From Platycnemis pennipes (Eukaryota > Arthropoda > Insecta > Odonata > Platycnemididae), in assembly GCA_933228895.1 (NCBI GenBank), contig OW121849.1, forward strand, positions 40,022,354 to 40,086,353: a stretch of 64,000 bases of DNA. The letters run 5' to 3'. The translations under genes were made by a program, and so were the position numbers. Each line of letters opens with the position of its first letter. Positions within the stretch are counted from its first letter, which is position 1. The notes under the pieces are model-generated. The model saw only the letters and a program-made list of their open reading frames with translations, was not told the origin of the DNA and did no database searches. This document shows, in pieces, positions 1 to 12,299 of the stretch.

Positions 1-1544
1 GTCACTCCAGTCGGATATCTCAGGACGGCTGAAGACCTGAGCTCAGAATATGGATTGGAATATCGAGTTCAATATGGAACATTGCAGATGAAAAACGAAA
101 AAAAACATATTTTCACCACAAGAGCCCGCGGAAACCTGCAAATGATTTCAAAAATTTTCACTCACAACTTAAGTTTGTTTTCTGGTGCTTGCGGCTTTTT
201 TCTCATAGAACGGTTTTTCCTTATCCTTCCCTGACCAATGTACTCATAACTTTTCTCTAGTTGTTTACATCACTGCTTACTCTGCCTTACAGGTAACCAA
301 ACACTAATTCTTCATGAATTTGTTTCTTTCATACCCAAAATATTTTCTCTCTTCTGCAAGATGTAATCGTTTTTTCATTTTCTACTTCCTTCGCGTGCTA
401 TTTCGTTGACATCTTCTACCGGTATTTCTTAAAATATTCTCTGCCCCTATGTTAACAGCTAAATCGTCAGAAAAATGCGATATATTTTATTTGGGCATAC
501 AAAACAAAGAAGCTTTTCAATTTTTCATATTTTTCTGTCATCAAATGTAATTCGATTTTAACTTAGTTTATCATACGTAGCTATTTTGTTAAAAATAGAA
601 TATTCAGGACTCAATTATGTGATTGGTTTAGAAATAAGTAATTTACTTGAAAAAACCTCAAAACTTAATTGTTCTAAGCCAAGATTGATGAACTGCCTCT
701 CCTCATTCTTTGCTACTCATTATCGGGCCTATGGTTTCGACCCGAAGAAACTCTCTTTAGAAACCTACAGATATACTTATTTCAAACCGTGTGATTTCGT
801 TGGGAGCAGATTTCTTTGGGAAACTAAATGCATCACAAAGAATCAACTACCCCCCGTCTCCCTATGTGTGAACTTCCAGCTCCGTTGGGCTAGCTAATTG
901 GTAGGCTATGCCCTCAAAAACAAGACCAATCGTATGGTTTAACTGTGGCTGCAAGTGTAAGGTTATCGGTCCTTTGGTGGGAAAAACTCGTACACTAGAT
1001 GGCGGTCGAAGATCTATTTTTGAGACAGAGTTTGATATTTCAACGAGACTTGTACTTTGCTCTTTTGCCGATATAGTATCGTAGCTGAAGTAACGGTGGA
1101 GGGCCACCCTTCCCTTCTTACCGATTCGTTTTCCAGAAACTTGTTTTCTGAGAGAGTTAGTAACGCAGGGAACATGTCCAATGTACATAATACATCCGTA
1201 CAACGTTTTCATGATTCATTCTTTCAAGAAACCTAAATCCGATAAGGGTACTGAGCACTGGTCACCGTGAATCAAAGTGCCCCGGCATTAAATAGTTTGT
1301 TGCGGAATAGAGTCACAATCATTGAGTCAATAAACCACAGAACACATCTCCGTTCTCACCCACTCATGTCCAATAGGTGGGGATTAAGTCGAGGATCAAT
1401 CAAAGCACTGTTTTCTTTCTTTAGTCCCCTGCGGAGAGGACGAACGCTTTTGTCGGACGCAACGTCGCCTGTTTTCATCAACGCCTCTCCCGAAGGAGTA
1501 AGACTGCTTGAAGAGCTTCCCTTCCCTTTCGACAAGTCTCATCA

Positions 1545-1644
1545 ATGGATACAGGACTAATGGCGGGGATCAACAAACTTGAAACCGGCCAAGCGCCCAT
1601 TTCGCCCGGGAAGAAGATGCCGCAGTTCTTGGCCGCCGGAGCAG
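1545..1644 (+). CDS. Tret1-like: Gene A exon 1 (N-terminal cytosolic segment)
   Basis: This exon encodes residues 1-33, a short hydrophilic start ending in [11 protein letters not shown]. It is followed by donor GCAG|gtaaac and leaves a phase-1 codon. The end matches gene C's KKLPQYVAALT at the equivalent place, which is the main reason for accepting a 33-residue exon 2.6 kb upstream of the body of the gene. ATG at 1545 (context atcaATGG) and ATG at 1560 are both usable. A 5' UTR or further non-coding exon upstream cannot be seen. Confidence 0.78.
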
Positions 1645-4600
1645 GTAAACAAGAGAAATAATGAAGTGATGTGGTGAAGGTGGTCTTCTTCACCGGACAT
1701 CCTTCTCCTCGCAGAATAATTAAACCTATTATGTGGGAGTATTCCACGCATTCTTCCGATATATCTCCCAAATCTTTATCTGCCAGTTACGTAGGTATGC
1801 AAAGTTATTCTGACGAGTGTGGACTTTGTCTTCGGTAGAAACTCTGAGACACTTGCTCGAGGAGTAGGTACGTACACGTTGACCATTGCCTAAAACGTAG
1901 CATTTCTCTTCGGTTTCAAATCATAGAAATAATATCACCATAAGTACCCATAATCACCGCGGAGCTTACTTATGATACCAATTCCTTACTCGGAAAATGA
2001 AATAAAAAACACCCAGAACCTCGTAACATTCTAAAGTAAATTCAATGAATGGGAAACTTTACGAAGGTGCTTACGATGGATAATTAATTATACAGCATCG
2101 TAATACGGGTATTTTGGGAGAGTTTGAAAGAGGAATGAATGGGAGAGTTATCTTCGGGGTGCGTATTTGAATTTGTGTATTTGAATTTGAATCAGTGTGG
2201 TAAATTTACGCGGTAAACTTATGAAAAAGTCCTGAAAGTCTTTTAAAACTGAAACAGATTCTTTCTTCTTTAAAAAATTAACCAACCGTTACGAAACATT
2301 GCACTGAGAGAAACACCGAAGATCAGAATCATGCATTATTTTAAAGCGTAACAATTTTATTTTGTTCGTTTCATTGAGGAAAATTCAAAAGCAAAAATTT
2401 ACCGTCGATCTAAATGTATGAATAACGACTATTCGGCACCGATTAACCTATAATTTGATGTAAAGTTTCATCAAACAGACACTGCATATTGCCACAGAAG
2501 TGTATAGTTGATATTGCCGCAGAAAAGTATAGACAAAAAGTTCGATCGAATCACACATAACTTCGAAGGATTCATGCTTAACTATGTGGAAATCTATAGT
2601 GACAGAAAAAATAACAAACAATGTATATTTCACTCGTAAGTTTATTGACGATACTACTAGTTTCAGCGCTCATCATCAGGCACCTGTTGATGGCGCTGTT
2701 TAAAGTACCTGATGGCGCAGAAGCGCTGAAAATAGTAGTTCCGTCAGTAAATTTACGAGTGGAAATGGTCATTTTTTATCTGTACACATAACTTGATTCT
2801 GTTCACTTTGCTATCGTTAAAATAGAGGAGGGTAGTAGTGAATCTTGTTAATTATCATTTAACCTCATACTTTATCCTCATCTGCACGACTAGTTCTTTA
2901 GTGATCATTGACTATAAGAAAACTGCTAAATTATGGTACCAAGTTAGACTAGACATGCACTTAAAACTTTCCGTAAGTTGCATATCGCCAAGCAATCTAA
3001 GAAATCGTAAGTATTAGTTGGTTTCGGTAATCATTTAATTCACATATTCTGTTGAATGCATTTTCTTTCTTCGGCTTATGCGTATTAAAATATCAAATCA
3101 GGTAATATAAATACTTCAGGAGATAAAATTGTGAATAAAAGGTGTCCCGAGATGAAATGAAATTCAGTAAGTTGCGAGATGAGGGATAAGATTAGGTAAA
3201 GCAATATGAGAGAGAATAAGAAAGGCTATCTGAAGATCCGAAGGAAAAGAAAATATGTTAATTTATAAGAAAATAATTACATAGCAAGAGACATAGTGAG
3301 TGCAACTTATTGTTAGATGAAAATGCAAACGGGGGTGGAATACCTGGTATGCCAAAGAATATTTGCATACAAGTATCTACGAACGCTAGAATCGGTGTGT
3401 TCATATTAACAAATACTAGGATGGAATATTATTTTCCCCTACCGATGGGGCAATAAAATAACTCCTGCTGCATAGTTAACACTGGCATAAGAAATCACTT
3501 TTTATTATTTTATTGTTATTATAAGAAGTTTTATTCGAACAATCATTTAGAAAGCTAAGTGCTAAGCTGATTAATTACATTAAAGCCCTAATTTCAGTGA
3601 AAATCAACAAAAAGGCGTCCATTTCTGTTCCGTGCAATGAAAATTGATCACAGGAGATCGGAGATCAACATCCGAACGCTTTATATACTTCATCAAGTCC
3701 ACTTTTCTTTCATTTCCTACCTTATTTGCTATTTATAGTCTTCTCAAAAGTTAGCGCCCATAACAGCAACTTAGAACTCTCAATGGGAAAAAACAATTTC
3801 TACCCTACATCCATTGGTAGGAGTTCATCGCCTACTCCAATGTAACCGTAGAATGAATGATCTTACAGAATACACTTTTGGCTGATTGAATTCCGTCGAA
3901 TGGTGGGCAACGCAACAAAAAAACATAATATAAGCTAATTTAATTGATGGTTTAATTCGTTTCTTCCAAGATCCAGTGGCTATATGCAATATCATAGTAG
4001 TAGTCAAACTTAAAATATTGGTCATCGCTATAACAGAACTGGTCATAGCTGGTGTCATAATGTTAGTTGCGGCAGTTAGTGTGGTAAGGGGTGATTTTTA
4101 AAATTTAATGGAGACGGCAGCCATTTAGGAAAAATTCCGCTACCGATGTTCTTTCTACATTTTCTGTTTTTCGTATCACCGCTCAAACTGATGGACCAAC
4201 TTCTCTCTTTCCGTACCATATAAAGCCACTCTCTTGGCCTTGTCCGGAGGCTGCGCCCTCGCCTGGACATCGCCGGCGCTCTCCCTGTTGGAAGCACCCG
4301 GGAGCCGGTTCCCCGTAACGGACAAGGAGGGATCCTGGGTCGGAGCCATACTACCGCTGGGCGCTATTGCTGGGGCGTTGCCTGCCGGCTCCCTCGCCGA
4401 CAGGTTCGGCCGGAAGCCGCTGCAACTCTTCCTCGCGCTGCCCTACGTGATATCGTGGCTGATGATCGCTCTGGCCAACTCCGTCGAAGTGCTGTACGCC
4501 GCCCGGTTCATCTCCGGCCTGGCGACCGGCGCATCTTGTGTCGTCGCCCCCATGTACATTGCCGAGATTGCCGAGAGCTCCGTCCGCGGCGCCCTCAGCG

Positions 4601-7488
4601 CCTTCTTCCAGCTGCTCATCACCATCGGGATCCTCGTGGTCTACATCCTGGGCACGGCCGAGAACTACGACGCGATCTCGTGGACGTGCTTCGCCTTCCC
4701 CATCGTCTTCTTCGCCGCCTTCTTCTGGATGCCCGAGACGCCCAAGTTCCTGCTGAGCAAAGGGAAGCGAGAGGAAGCGCGTAAGTCTCTGGCTTGGCTT
4801 CGAGGGAGGACGGACGTGGGCGATGAGCTGGCCCAGACTCAGGCCCTCGTGGAAGAGGAGGCGGCGGCCCGGGAGGTCACCACTTTCAACGACATCATCT
4901 CATCCAGAGCCAACAGGAAGGCCTTCTTCATTTGCCTCGGGATCATGATGTTCCAGCAGCTCAGTGGCGTCAATGCTGTCATATTTTACACCGGCCCAAT
5001 ATTTCAGGTCAGTGATTTTAATATAGGATGGTATGGTAGCCTATAATATGTAAGGCGTTGGGCTGCTAACCATAAGCGCCGAGATCTAAATAGACCTCTG
5101 GTCCTATCGCAGCTAAACGTAAGCAGTAATGTTTTTGGATAATAGATCTTACTGGAGTACCTCAGTAGGATCAAGGAAAGGAAATCCCTCCCTCAATCTT
5201 GCTCACGGATACTTCTTTCACGTTCTCGTTATCAATATCAACAACAAGAACCTATCTAGAAACGCATTGTTAACATTAACTGTCATAATGATTGCTCTTC
5301 AGCTGAGAATGATTTATGGTGCCGGGCAATATTTAAAGAATTTGGAGTATCAAAATCACTTTCCTAAGCACAATTAAAAAATAACGGTAACATGATTGTA
5401 AGATTTATGAATATCCGTGATGAAGTCCCAAATTTTCGCTCTGGTTAACGGTGCCAATGACACTGTCTACCATGTTCAGCGCAAATGTTCCAGGATATCA
5501 AGCTTTACTCCAAGTGTTGCAAGTCTCCTAATTTGGCGTTGGCATTATTTTGTCCAAATTATATTACCTATTTTCATTGTTATTGAGCTTTTGTGTTTGG
5601 GATTTGTCTATTTCCAAATTAGCCCGAGGAAAAGAGATGGTAATATTTACTACGAATCCTAACACGGCTTTTATAAAGGATACACAGGTTTTTCTCTGCT
5701 ATCGCGGCACAAAGCAAACAAGTTGGTTAAACTGTTGCCCAATATGCATTGAAACACCCTCCAAGATATGACTTCCTCTCTTCGAAGGGAGCATTTGGGT
5801 TACTTATTCGTGGGTCCTTCCCCGGCTACAATTTCCATATCCCTCACACAGGCCGCCGGTAGTGGGTTGCCGCCGACAGTGAGCCCTGTGATCGTTGGAG
5901 TCGTACAGACGGTGTTCACAGCAGTTGCCGCAGGCCTCGTGGATCGAGCCGGCCGTAGGGTGCTTCTTATCCTCTCCTCAGTTGTAATGGCGATCTGCTT
6001 GGCTGCACTTGGAGCTTACTTCAAGGTACGTACCCTCGAAACTCTTTTAGACCCATGGTAATCTACTAAATATAATAAAATAGAGAGAAAACACGAGCCA
6101 AATCCACAAAAATAAATTTTACTACGACCCGGGTTTCAATTCATTTTCACATCATGATGCTGTAATACAGTGAGACCCGGGTCGTAATAAAGTTTATTTT
6201 TGTGGATTTGGCTCGCGTTTTCTTTCTATGTTATCATGTTTCGCTTCCACACCATATCGCCAGAGTCTTTAGAATTAGTACTATATAAGATTTCAAGCAG
6301 CAAAAAAACCGAGGCAGCTATGAAATTAATACAGAATATCAGGTTAGTTTGGTGGCTAGTGTACTGGCCTCCCGAGGGCAAGGGTTCGGATCATGGAAAT
6401 AACAGATGTTTCTCGATTTATTCCGATTCCTAATTTAGTACTTTGTGGATATTATTTGCTTCTGATAGATTATTCACTAGTTATGTTTGCTCCTCGATGC
6501 ATCTGGTGTCTTTGAAATGAAAACTTTGACTTTGAAGCTCTTTGAACTGAAAATTTATGTTGCTCTTTAAATATACCTGTTTACTTTTAGCATATGCAAC
6601 TGCTGTTTAGACTGCTATGTCGCTGGAATTAACTCTTAAAGACACCTTAAGAGGGAATATAGTAATTCGGGGTCATGAATGTCCGTTAAATTTTCAAATT
6701 AAACGCCGTCTACAATAGGTTGCGTTGAAAAATATTATCTGCCTTGGCCACTTAGCAAATATGAAAAGTTTTTGTGACATAACCCACTAAATATCATCAA
6801 AATGTGTAATTTACAACCTTGAATGCACTCCGTACTGCTATTCTATGCTAGCACTAGTCATGTTTTCGTATCTGAAGGGTGGATGCGGAGAGTGGTCTCC
6901 ATTTCCTTCCATTCCTATCCTTATACCTTTCCTCCCGGTCTGAAGCGCCTATTAGTGCGGAAACAGACTTGAAAACACCCGTTTTCGTATCAAAGAGCGA
7001 GAAACGGAGCCGGAAATTTAAACCCTTGCTTCGAGAAACGAATGTTATTAAAACAGCTGGGATCTTTGCCTAACAGCCTTTACTCATTTATGCCTTTTTA
7101 CCTCGGTAATAACTAGATCCGAGGTCCCGGGGTGGAGCCGTCCGAGGCAGCCAAGAGCATTGGTTGGCTCCCGTTGGTGAGTCTCGCTGTCTTCATCATC
7201 GTCTTCTCCCTTGGATTCGGCCCAATCCCGTGGGCCCTCGTCGGTGAATTCTTCGCACCCAACGTGAAGGGCATCGCCTCCGGAATCGCCGTTGGAATTA
7301 ACTGGGTCCTGGCTTTCGTCGTCACCCTCACCTTCACCTCTCTCCTGATATCGATCGGGTCCGATGCCACCTTTTGGATGTTCGCTGGATTCAACGCGGC
7401 CGCCGCATCCTTCGTAATCTTCTTCCTTCCGGAAACGAAGGGCAAGTCCCTCGAGCAGATACAGAAAGAGCTGGCAGGGACAAGCTAG
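1545..7488 (+). CDS. Tret1-like: Gene A: Tret1-like facilitated sugar/trehalose transporter, 4 exons, 475 aa
   Basis: Coding exons read as 1545-1644, 4226-5007, 5852-6025 and 7117-7488. They total 1428 nt, in frame from ATG to TAG. The product is a major facilitator superfamily sugar porter, expected in the plasma membrane with 12 helices and cytosolic ends. Family signatures are visible: DRFGRK (about residues 92-97), RG after the helix-4 loop (about 154), PETPKF (203-208), QQLSG (277-281), DRAGRR (325-330), GPIPW (387-391) and PETKG (457-461). The length fits the family (roughly 450-550 aa). Tret1 members move trehalose by facilitated diffusion, but the substrate here is inferred from family only. 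Coding sequence is GC-rich against an AT-rich background. The start at 1545 is the first ATG after an in-frame TGA at 1509; a second in-frame ATG lies at 1560. Genes B and C nearby are paralogs. Confidence 0.88.
1645..4225 (+). other. Gene A intron 1 (about 2.6 kb)
   Basis: Donor gtaaac at 1645 and acceptor ataaag at 4220-4225 follow a pyrimidine-rich stretch. The intron is AT-rich and carries an imperfect inverted repeat at 2630-2762. I see no other gene or recognisable element in it. The intron interrupts a codon after its first base, at the same place as introns in genes B and C. Confidence 0.75.
2630..2762. repeat. Imperfect inverted repeat (fold-back) in gene A intron 1
   Basis: The left arm near 2632-2670 (ACTCGTAAGTTTATTGACG and onward to CAGCGCT) is the reverse complement, with several mismatches, of 2723-2761. 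The inner part (GCGCTCATCATCAGGCACC versus CCTGATGGCGC) also pairs. The whole could fold into a roughly 130-nt hairpin. It is most simply a decayed MITE or fold-back element. Confidence 0.7.
4226..5007 (+). CDS. Tret1-like: Gene A exon 2 (helices 1-7 region)
   Basis: It encodes residues 34 (split codon) to 294 in one open frame. Contents in order: helix 1 ending [10 protein letters not shown], helix 2, DRFGRK, helices 3 and 4 with YAARFISG and the APMYIAE stretch, RG, helix 5, PETPKF, the charged central cytosolic loop rich in E, then [13 protein letters not shown]. The donor is CAG|gtcagt at 5008. The frame stays open to 5046 beyond the donor, but that tail does not match the family. The exon is strongly GC-rich, which creates long spurious frames on both strands. 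Confidence 0.92.
5008..5851 (+). other. Gene A intron 2 (844 bp)
   Basis: Donor gtcagt and acceptor ctcacacag. The intron is AT-rich with no coding similarity. The segment 5055-5105 looks faintly tRNA-like in its base pattern, but I could not support a named element. Paralogs B and C have no intron at this position. Confidence 0.8.
5852..6025 (+). CDS. Tret1-like: Gene A exon 3 (helices 7-9 region)
   Basis: 58 codons in phase 0 at both ends, residues 295-352. It contains [13 protein letters not shown], then the second sugar-porter repeat motif DRAGRR (325-330) followed by VLLILSS, ending ALGAYFK. Acceptor cacacag|GCC and donor AAG|gtacgt are both strong. The sequence lines up without gaps with the single-exon equivalent in gene C ([13 protein letters not shown]). 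Confidence 0.92.
6085..6223. repeat. Inverted repeat with roughly 48-bp arms in gene A intron 3
   Basis: The left arm at 6085-6135 (GAGCCAAATCCACAAAAATA, then on to ACGACCCGGG) is the near-perfect reverse complement of 6173-6223, with about 38 nt between them. The transcribed intron could fold into a long hairpin. It is probably a MITE-type insertion. Confidence 0.82.
6343..6400 (+). mobile_element. tRNA-derived SINE head fragment (family gamma)
   Basis: GGCTAGTGTACTGGCCTCCC followed by GAGGGCAAGGGTTCGGA resembles the tRNA-like head of the longer copies at 50655-50985 and 54715-55010 read on their minus strand. Only the head is present here, so this is a truncated insertion in an intron. Confidence 0.6.
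7117..7488 (+). CDS. Tret1-like: Gene A exon 4 (helices 9-12 and C terminus)
   Basis: Residues 353-475, ending at TAG 7486-7488. Landmarks: SIGWLPL, the helix-10 motif GFGPIPW (387-391), [14 protein letters not shown], helices 11-12, then [15 protein letters not shown] and a short tail AGTS. The first five residues (IRGPG) depend on the chosen acceptor; the rest is certain by family match. Confidence 0.9.
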   Translation: MRGPGVEPSEAAKSIGWLPLVSLAVFIIVFSLGFGPIPWALVGEFFAPNVKGIASGIAVGINWVLAFVVTLTFTSLLISIGSDATFWMFAGFNAAAASFVIFFLPETKGKSLEQIQKELAGTS

Positions 7489-7891
7489 GAGTTTTATGCC
7501 TGCGAATACAAGCCTCGTGAGCGCAAAGCTCGGTGAAGAGAGCGAGGACAGTGTGTTTTGATTTCGGTGTCCTAAAACAGTTATGGGCGAGCAGTGGATA
7601 TATTACGCGTCACTTGCTTGTCCTGAACACATACTTCAACACAACCATTCGATTGTGCAGTTTGAAAGTGATTAATGACTTCAGTTTTGTTCCTCAGTGA
7701 TGGTGAATCTGGAAGTGAAGGAAGCATTTTTCATGAAGGTAGTCTGCGTGCATATTCAGTGATTCTTCATAAGGTCATCTAATTTGTAGAGACTGTTTCC
7801 AATGATCGATAGAAAATTTGTACATACATAAGGCAAAAACTATGAAATAGTTTGTAATGTAACACTGTTTACAAATATACATTATTTATTT

Positions 7892-7897
7892 AATAAA
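7892..7897 (+). other. Candidate polyadenylation signal of gene A
   Basis: AATAAA lies about 400 nt after the gene A stop, followed within 60 nt by T-rich sequence. It is the best candidate in the downstream AT-rich stretch. The 3' UTR would then be roughly 0.4 kb. Confidence 0.5.
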
Positions 7898-8934
7898 CAT
7901 TCCTATTTTCCTTGAATTTTCTCCTTTTTCGAGGATGATTTTTGACCCTGACTCCATCTCAAACATATTATACCACTATTAACAGGTTGATAGGTTAGGC
8001 TGCCAATATCTTTCAAATATATAGAAGAGCATCTGAAGCTAAGGGGGCAAATATTGTATTAAGGAAACCACATACCAAGAAAATTGATACAAAGAAATTA
8101 TTTAGCCCGTTATATACAAAGCTACAAAACTGACTCAGAGACTGACTCCTTAAAAATTCTTTACATTTCTGACAACTTAGGGCTATTTTCTGGTGAACTG
8201 GGTTTCGACGCCTTTTTTAGTAGACGTAAATGGCCAAAAATTGCATAAATCAATGAAAAACTCTTTAAACTGTTTAATTAACTAGCCCTCCGTTTTAACT
8301 CGGGAATTTTGGATCCTATTTATCTCCAGCCAGTCGTCAATTTGCCGATCGTAGCGCAGCGGTAGCAACCTAGTATATACAGTTCCAGATATTTGGTGTG
8401 TTCTTTATTTATTTTGTGTTTGTTTTGCGTTTTATCCTCTCTCATAGAGAACTTATATACGTGCTCCATTGAGTTGTCTTCCCGATTGCCACAACAATCA
8501 ATTAATCACAAATATAATCACAAAAATAATTAATGAATTAGAATATTAATCAATGTCTTTCATTCTTTCTGTAATAAATGGGAACATATTTAAAATTTCT
8601 TATTCTTCTAGCCGATTTACACTTTGTCGTTGAGGTTTCTGGGAAATGTGTAATTACGCTGAAAATTACTGTTTTTTTCGGTTCTTTTCTGAGCGTTGCT
8701 AAGGCCTTTGCCATTGTCGTCTCCGAAATGAAAACATCGTTGATGCTTAAGGATGCTCCACCAAATTATGAAGTAGATGTCATTTTTGTGAAAATTTCAT
8801 GACACAATAGTTTTTGGCCCTTCTATCGATTGGCCATAAAATAATTTGGCCTTTCCATAATATATTTGAAGAAAAAAGACGTTGAAAATCATATATTTTA
8901 TAGGAGGCTATACAGCAGGGCCCGTATTCTCGTT

Positions 8935-8986
8935 TGAAACGCAACCTCGGTTATCTCCCCAGCAACGAAACCGAGGTTGCGTTTCA
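8935..8986. repeat. Perfect 18-bp-arm hairpin
   Basis: TGAAACGCAACCTCGGTT at 8935-8952 is the exact reverse complement of 8969-8986, separated by 16 nt. It is a compact, stable stem-loop. Nothing flanking it identifies an element. Confidence 0.85.
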
Positions 8987-11224
8987 TTGATTTCCTCATT
9001 AGAATGTTTACAAAAAGTTAACGCGAGTCCCGAAAAACCTATGTTATCCCTTGGATACCACGAGAGTTTCAGAAAGAGAATAAGGACCCAGAGCATGGCT
9101 CTTGCTGTAAAATTTGCAGATTAATAATGTTAAGAGAAATGTCGTTTTGACGAAAAACTAATATAAGATGCGCAATTTCATGTAGAATTTAGCATTGTAA
9201 AAAAGTGCTCGCCTTACCACACTCGTTTAATTGATATTAATTAATGTTTGCTCGTAAAAAGCAGAAAACCCTTAGTTACATGAATGTGGCGCTACAGTTT
9301 GTTGTTAACAATGGCAATGGTACTTGTGACGGAACATGCTTATGAGTCTATTTGCTAATTTAATTTAGAAATATACCTTACCAAGGTCCTTCTTATATTT
9401 TTTATGTAATTTAAATATTTCATTGGTTATTGATATGGTTTAATAAATACCAATGCTTCCAAATGGTAGTAGTGTCATTGTTGCCAAACAGTTTTCAAAA
9501 ATACGAAAATTAATAAAATTCAAAACAAAGAGTTTTATTTGCAAGGGAATAGTTTAAAACTAAGTCAGAAAATATTTAACCCATTTTAGAATACGCATTA
9601 GCGGAATTGAGCATGTATTCTCACTTTGTAAATAAAACGTGGCAAAAACACGTCACTCATGTTCTTAAGTCAAAATTAGTTAAAGGAGCTTGTAAAAAAT
9701 AGAATGCAACTACAACGCGCTATAATATAGCATACCCATACAATTATTGAGTATGCGTTATCTCCCTATAGATGATTTTCCATATAGGAGTTTTTCTGGA
9801 TCGATATATGTATATTCATTAAATAAAATAGCTCTTTTACGAGATTTTGAATCGCGGAGTCACGGTGGAACCTCCTTAAACAGTTCGTCTAAGAGGGATG
9901 GCGTAAACAACACCATGCTTTCTGCGAGGATATAGAAGGTACTGAAGGCATTGTAGGCTATTCGTGAAGCAAGATCAGCCATATTGTCCCGCACAAAGAT
10001 ACGTGCTGACTATTAATGCTACTCAAGGATTTAGTAGTTTTGCATTCACTTACAATTAAGTGTATTTAAATATATGTTTCAGCGGTGTTCAAATTGTGAA
10101 TGATTTTTTTTCTATTTACAGGTTTGTGCATTTGAACCGACCTGGGACATGAAGTGAAGAGAAGGAAGGCTTTCAAAATCGTCGTAGATGGAGATAGCTT
10201 GAGATCTGAGATAGTTTAACAAAAACCAGGGAAAAAATTCAAATCCCAATGCGGCATAATGTCTCATTACGTATCCGTGGGATGTTCATTGATGTCATTG
10301 CAATGATGCTAAAAATGTTCGTCCAAAAGCGATGCCGTAAACAGCATTGTTCTTTTCGTGAAGATATTGAAAGGCACTAAAAAAGGTATCGCAGCTAATT
10401 CTTGAATCCATATCGGCCATTTAGTTCGGAAAAATCATACGGGCATTCATACGGGCATGAGAATTCCGTTTCAAATAGGATTTTAGCAAAACTATCGATA
10501 TTGATTTTACAAAAAATCCTAATGTTATGGAAAAAATGGAGGTCATTTTCAATATCAGCACACCAAATAACATAAAGCTCAGCGAAAACTTATCTTGTAG
10601 TTTTCAAAAATTTCAATCTTGCAGGCCTGTGTAATTAAATAAAAGTGAAGTTGGTGCTTAGAGCTGCATAGAGTTCAATGCAATAATTTGTAACGGGAGA
10701 CACCTCTAATGTCGAAGGTACTTTTAGCCATTGATCAGTGCTGCAAATGCAGGAAAAATTCGAACAAGTGTGTGTCAGCTTCTGGAAAATTGATGTAATG
10801 GGATGAAATGTATGGCAAAGCTAACGAAATGCACAACCCTTTTATCAGGAGATAAATATCACTTTAAAAAAGGCTGACATCTTCTAAAAGAAAGATCATG
10901 TTATGATTTCATACTTATCTTAAAAGTAACGAAAAGAAAAGGTCACTAGGTTATTTAAAGAGCTTGGTTGGGAAAATAGAGAATAGAAGGCTGTTCGCAA
11001 GATTAAAATAATTTGAAACTCCAAATAACACGAATTGGAACCTGGTACTGCAAACATATTTCCAAATCCGGAGGACAGGCAGAGGTGGCTGATTATGAGA
11101 AATCAACTGTGGGACCAAGCGATACAAGAATTCGCTTTTTTTACGCAGAAATCAGGACTACAACGCAAACTAAGAGTAATTCTTTCAATCAAGGAAATTT
11201 ATTCAGCATAAACTCACCTTAACG

Positions 11225-11300
11225 GCTGATAACCTATACCTCCCGCTCCCTGACACACGCCCTTGCTGCCTCTTTCAGATTGAATGTAGATGTAGATAAA
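11225..11300 (+). mobile_element. Decayed 3' tail of the TAGATG-ending LINE
   Basis: The order CTCCCTGACACACGCCCTTG, then a C/T-rich stretch and TGTAGATGTAGAT, matches in degenerate form the 3' end seen in better copies at 54390-54580 and 57955-58425. No coding part is recognisable. Confidence 0.45.
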
Positions 11301-12299
11301 AATATTATTACTATAATTCAAGCTATAGTTAGACGAGGACATTCAAGAATGTGTATGCAACCACTAATTACCAAAACCACACCATTTATGATCCACGTTA
11401 GTTCACTGGTTCCATAAATTGGATGTTTTAAAAATAGTTAAAAAATTAACGTTTATCTCATAACCCCGTAAAGAAAATTTTAAGTAACCAGTAGGTTTTT
11501 CGAACCAATTTTGGTCAACACCAACAGATGATTTGCCCTTCATTTAGTGTTTAGTTACCTCCACTGTTAAAGCTACAAGAAAAATTCTCATTTGCTTCCT
11601 CACTTTAGCTCATCTTTAGCCATCTGTCGGATCGCATCATTTGAGGCATTATGCCGGCAATCGGATGAATTAGAGATGTGATAACTTCAATAAAGATTAA
11701 TTGATTTCCTTACATCGACGAATCATTTCACGGAAATTGATACACGGGAAGAAGAAGATGAGGAATATATTATTGGCATTATTTTATAAAATTAAGTGTA
11801 AGGATAGCAAGAATTGGGAGAGAAAGTTACTGGGGTATTTTGTATTTCTTTCTGGTTTCTCCACTCCATTTCCGAATTATTTAGGTAGTTGTGTCATCAA
11901 GAAAATTAGAATAACATAAAAACTACGCTTTTTATGAGTGATTCGCGAAAATATCCGGGTAAAATTGTTTATGCAGTAACACTATTGAAATGAGACGAAT
12001 AATTTAAGACAATAACAGCAATTTTAATGCAAATTCAATGGACATTACGCTCGGAAACGTTTTACAGATTCTTTTCGCTTTGGACATGGGAAAACGCATT
12101 AGATGCTAAATCAACACCAATGACTGAACTAAAGAATTTTCGTATACCGAGTAAATCATTAATTTTTCTCTTCATCAGTTAATGCCCCACTAACGAAGCC
12201 CTATTTTTTCCAGACAGCAGTTATGATCGAACCCCATAATTCTGATGACCCTAGGCCATGGCTATCCGTAGTCATTACTTCAGTTCTACTTGAAGGCAA

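Larger units (their letters stand above)
6026..7116 (+). other. Gene A intron 3 (1.1 kb) with hairpin and SINE head
   Basis: Donor gtacgt at 6026 and acceptor aactag at 7111-7116. The intron holds an inverted repeat at 6085-6223 and a tRNA-like SINE head fragment near 6343-6400. The rest is AT-rich with no recognisable gene. The acceptor was chosen because it is the only nearby AG that keeps phase 0 into the downstream frame. Confidence 0.7.
7900..12299. other. Intergenic region between genes A and B
   Basis: About 4.4 kb of AT-rich sequence where the 3' ends of A and B face each other. I recognise only a perfect short hairpin at 8935-8986, a possible tRNA-like head near 8340-8390, and a decayed LINE tail near 11225-11300. 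The small open frames here show no family features. Confidence 0.6.

Noticed and set aside
862..1212. Minus-strand 116-codon frame upstream of gene A
   Set aside because: No recognisable domain or splice context; most likely chance in a region of moderate GC content.
4076..4784. Several open frames on both strands over gene A exon 2
   Set aside because: They are shadows produced by the GC-rich coding sequence; only the frame with sugar-porter motifs is real.
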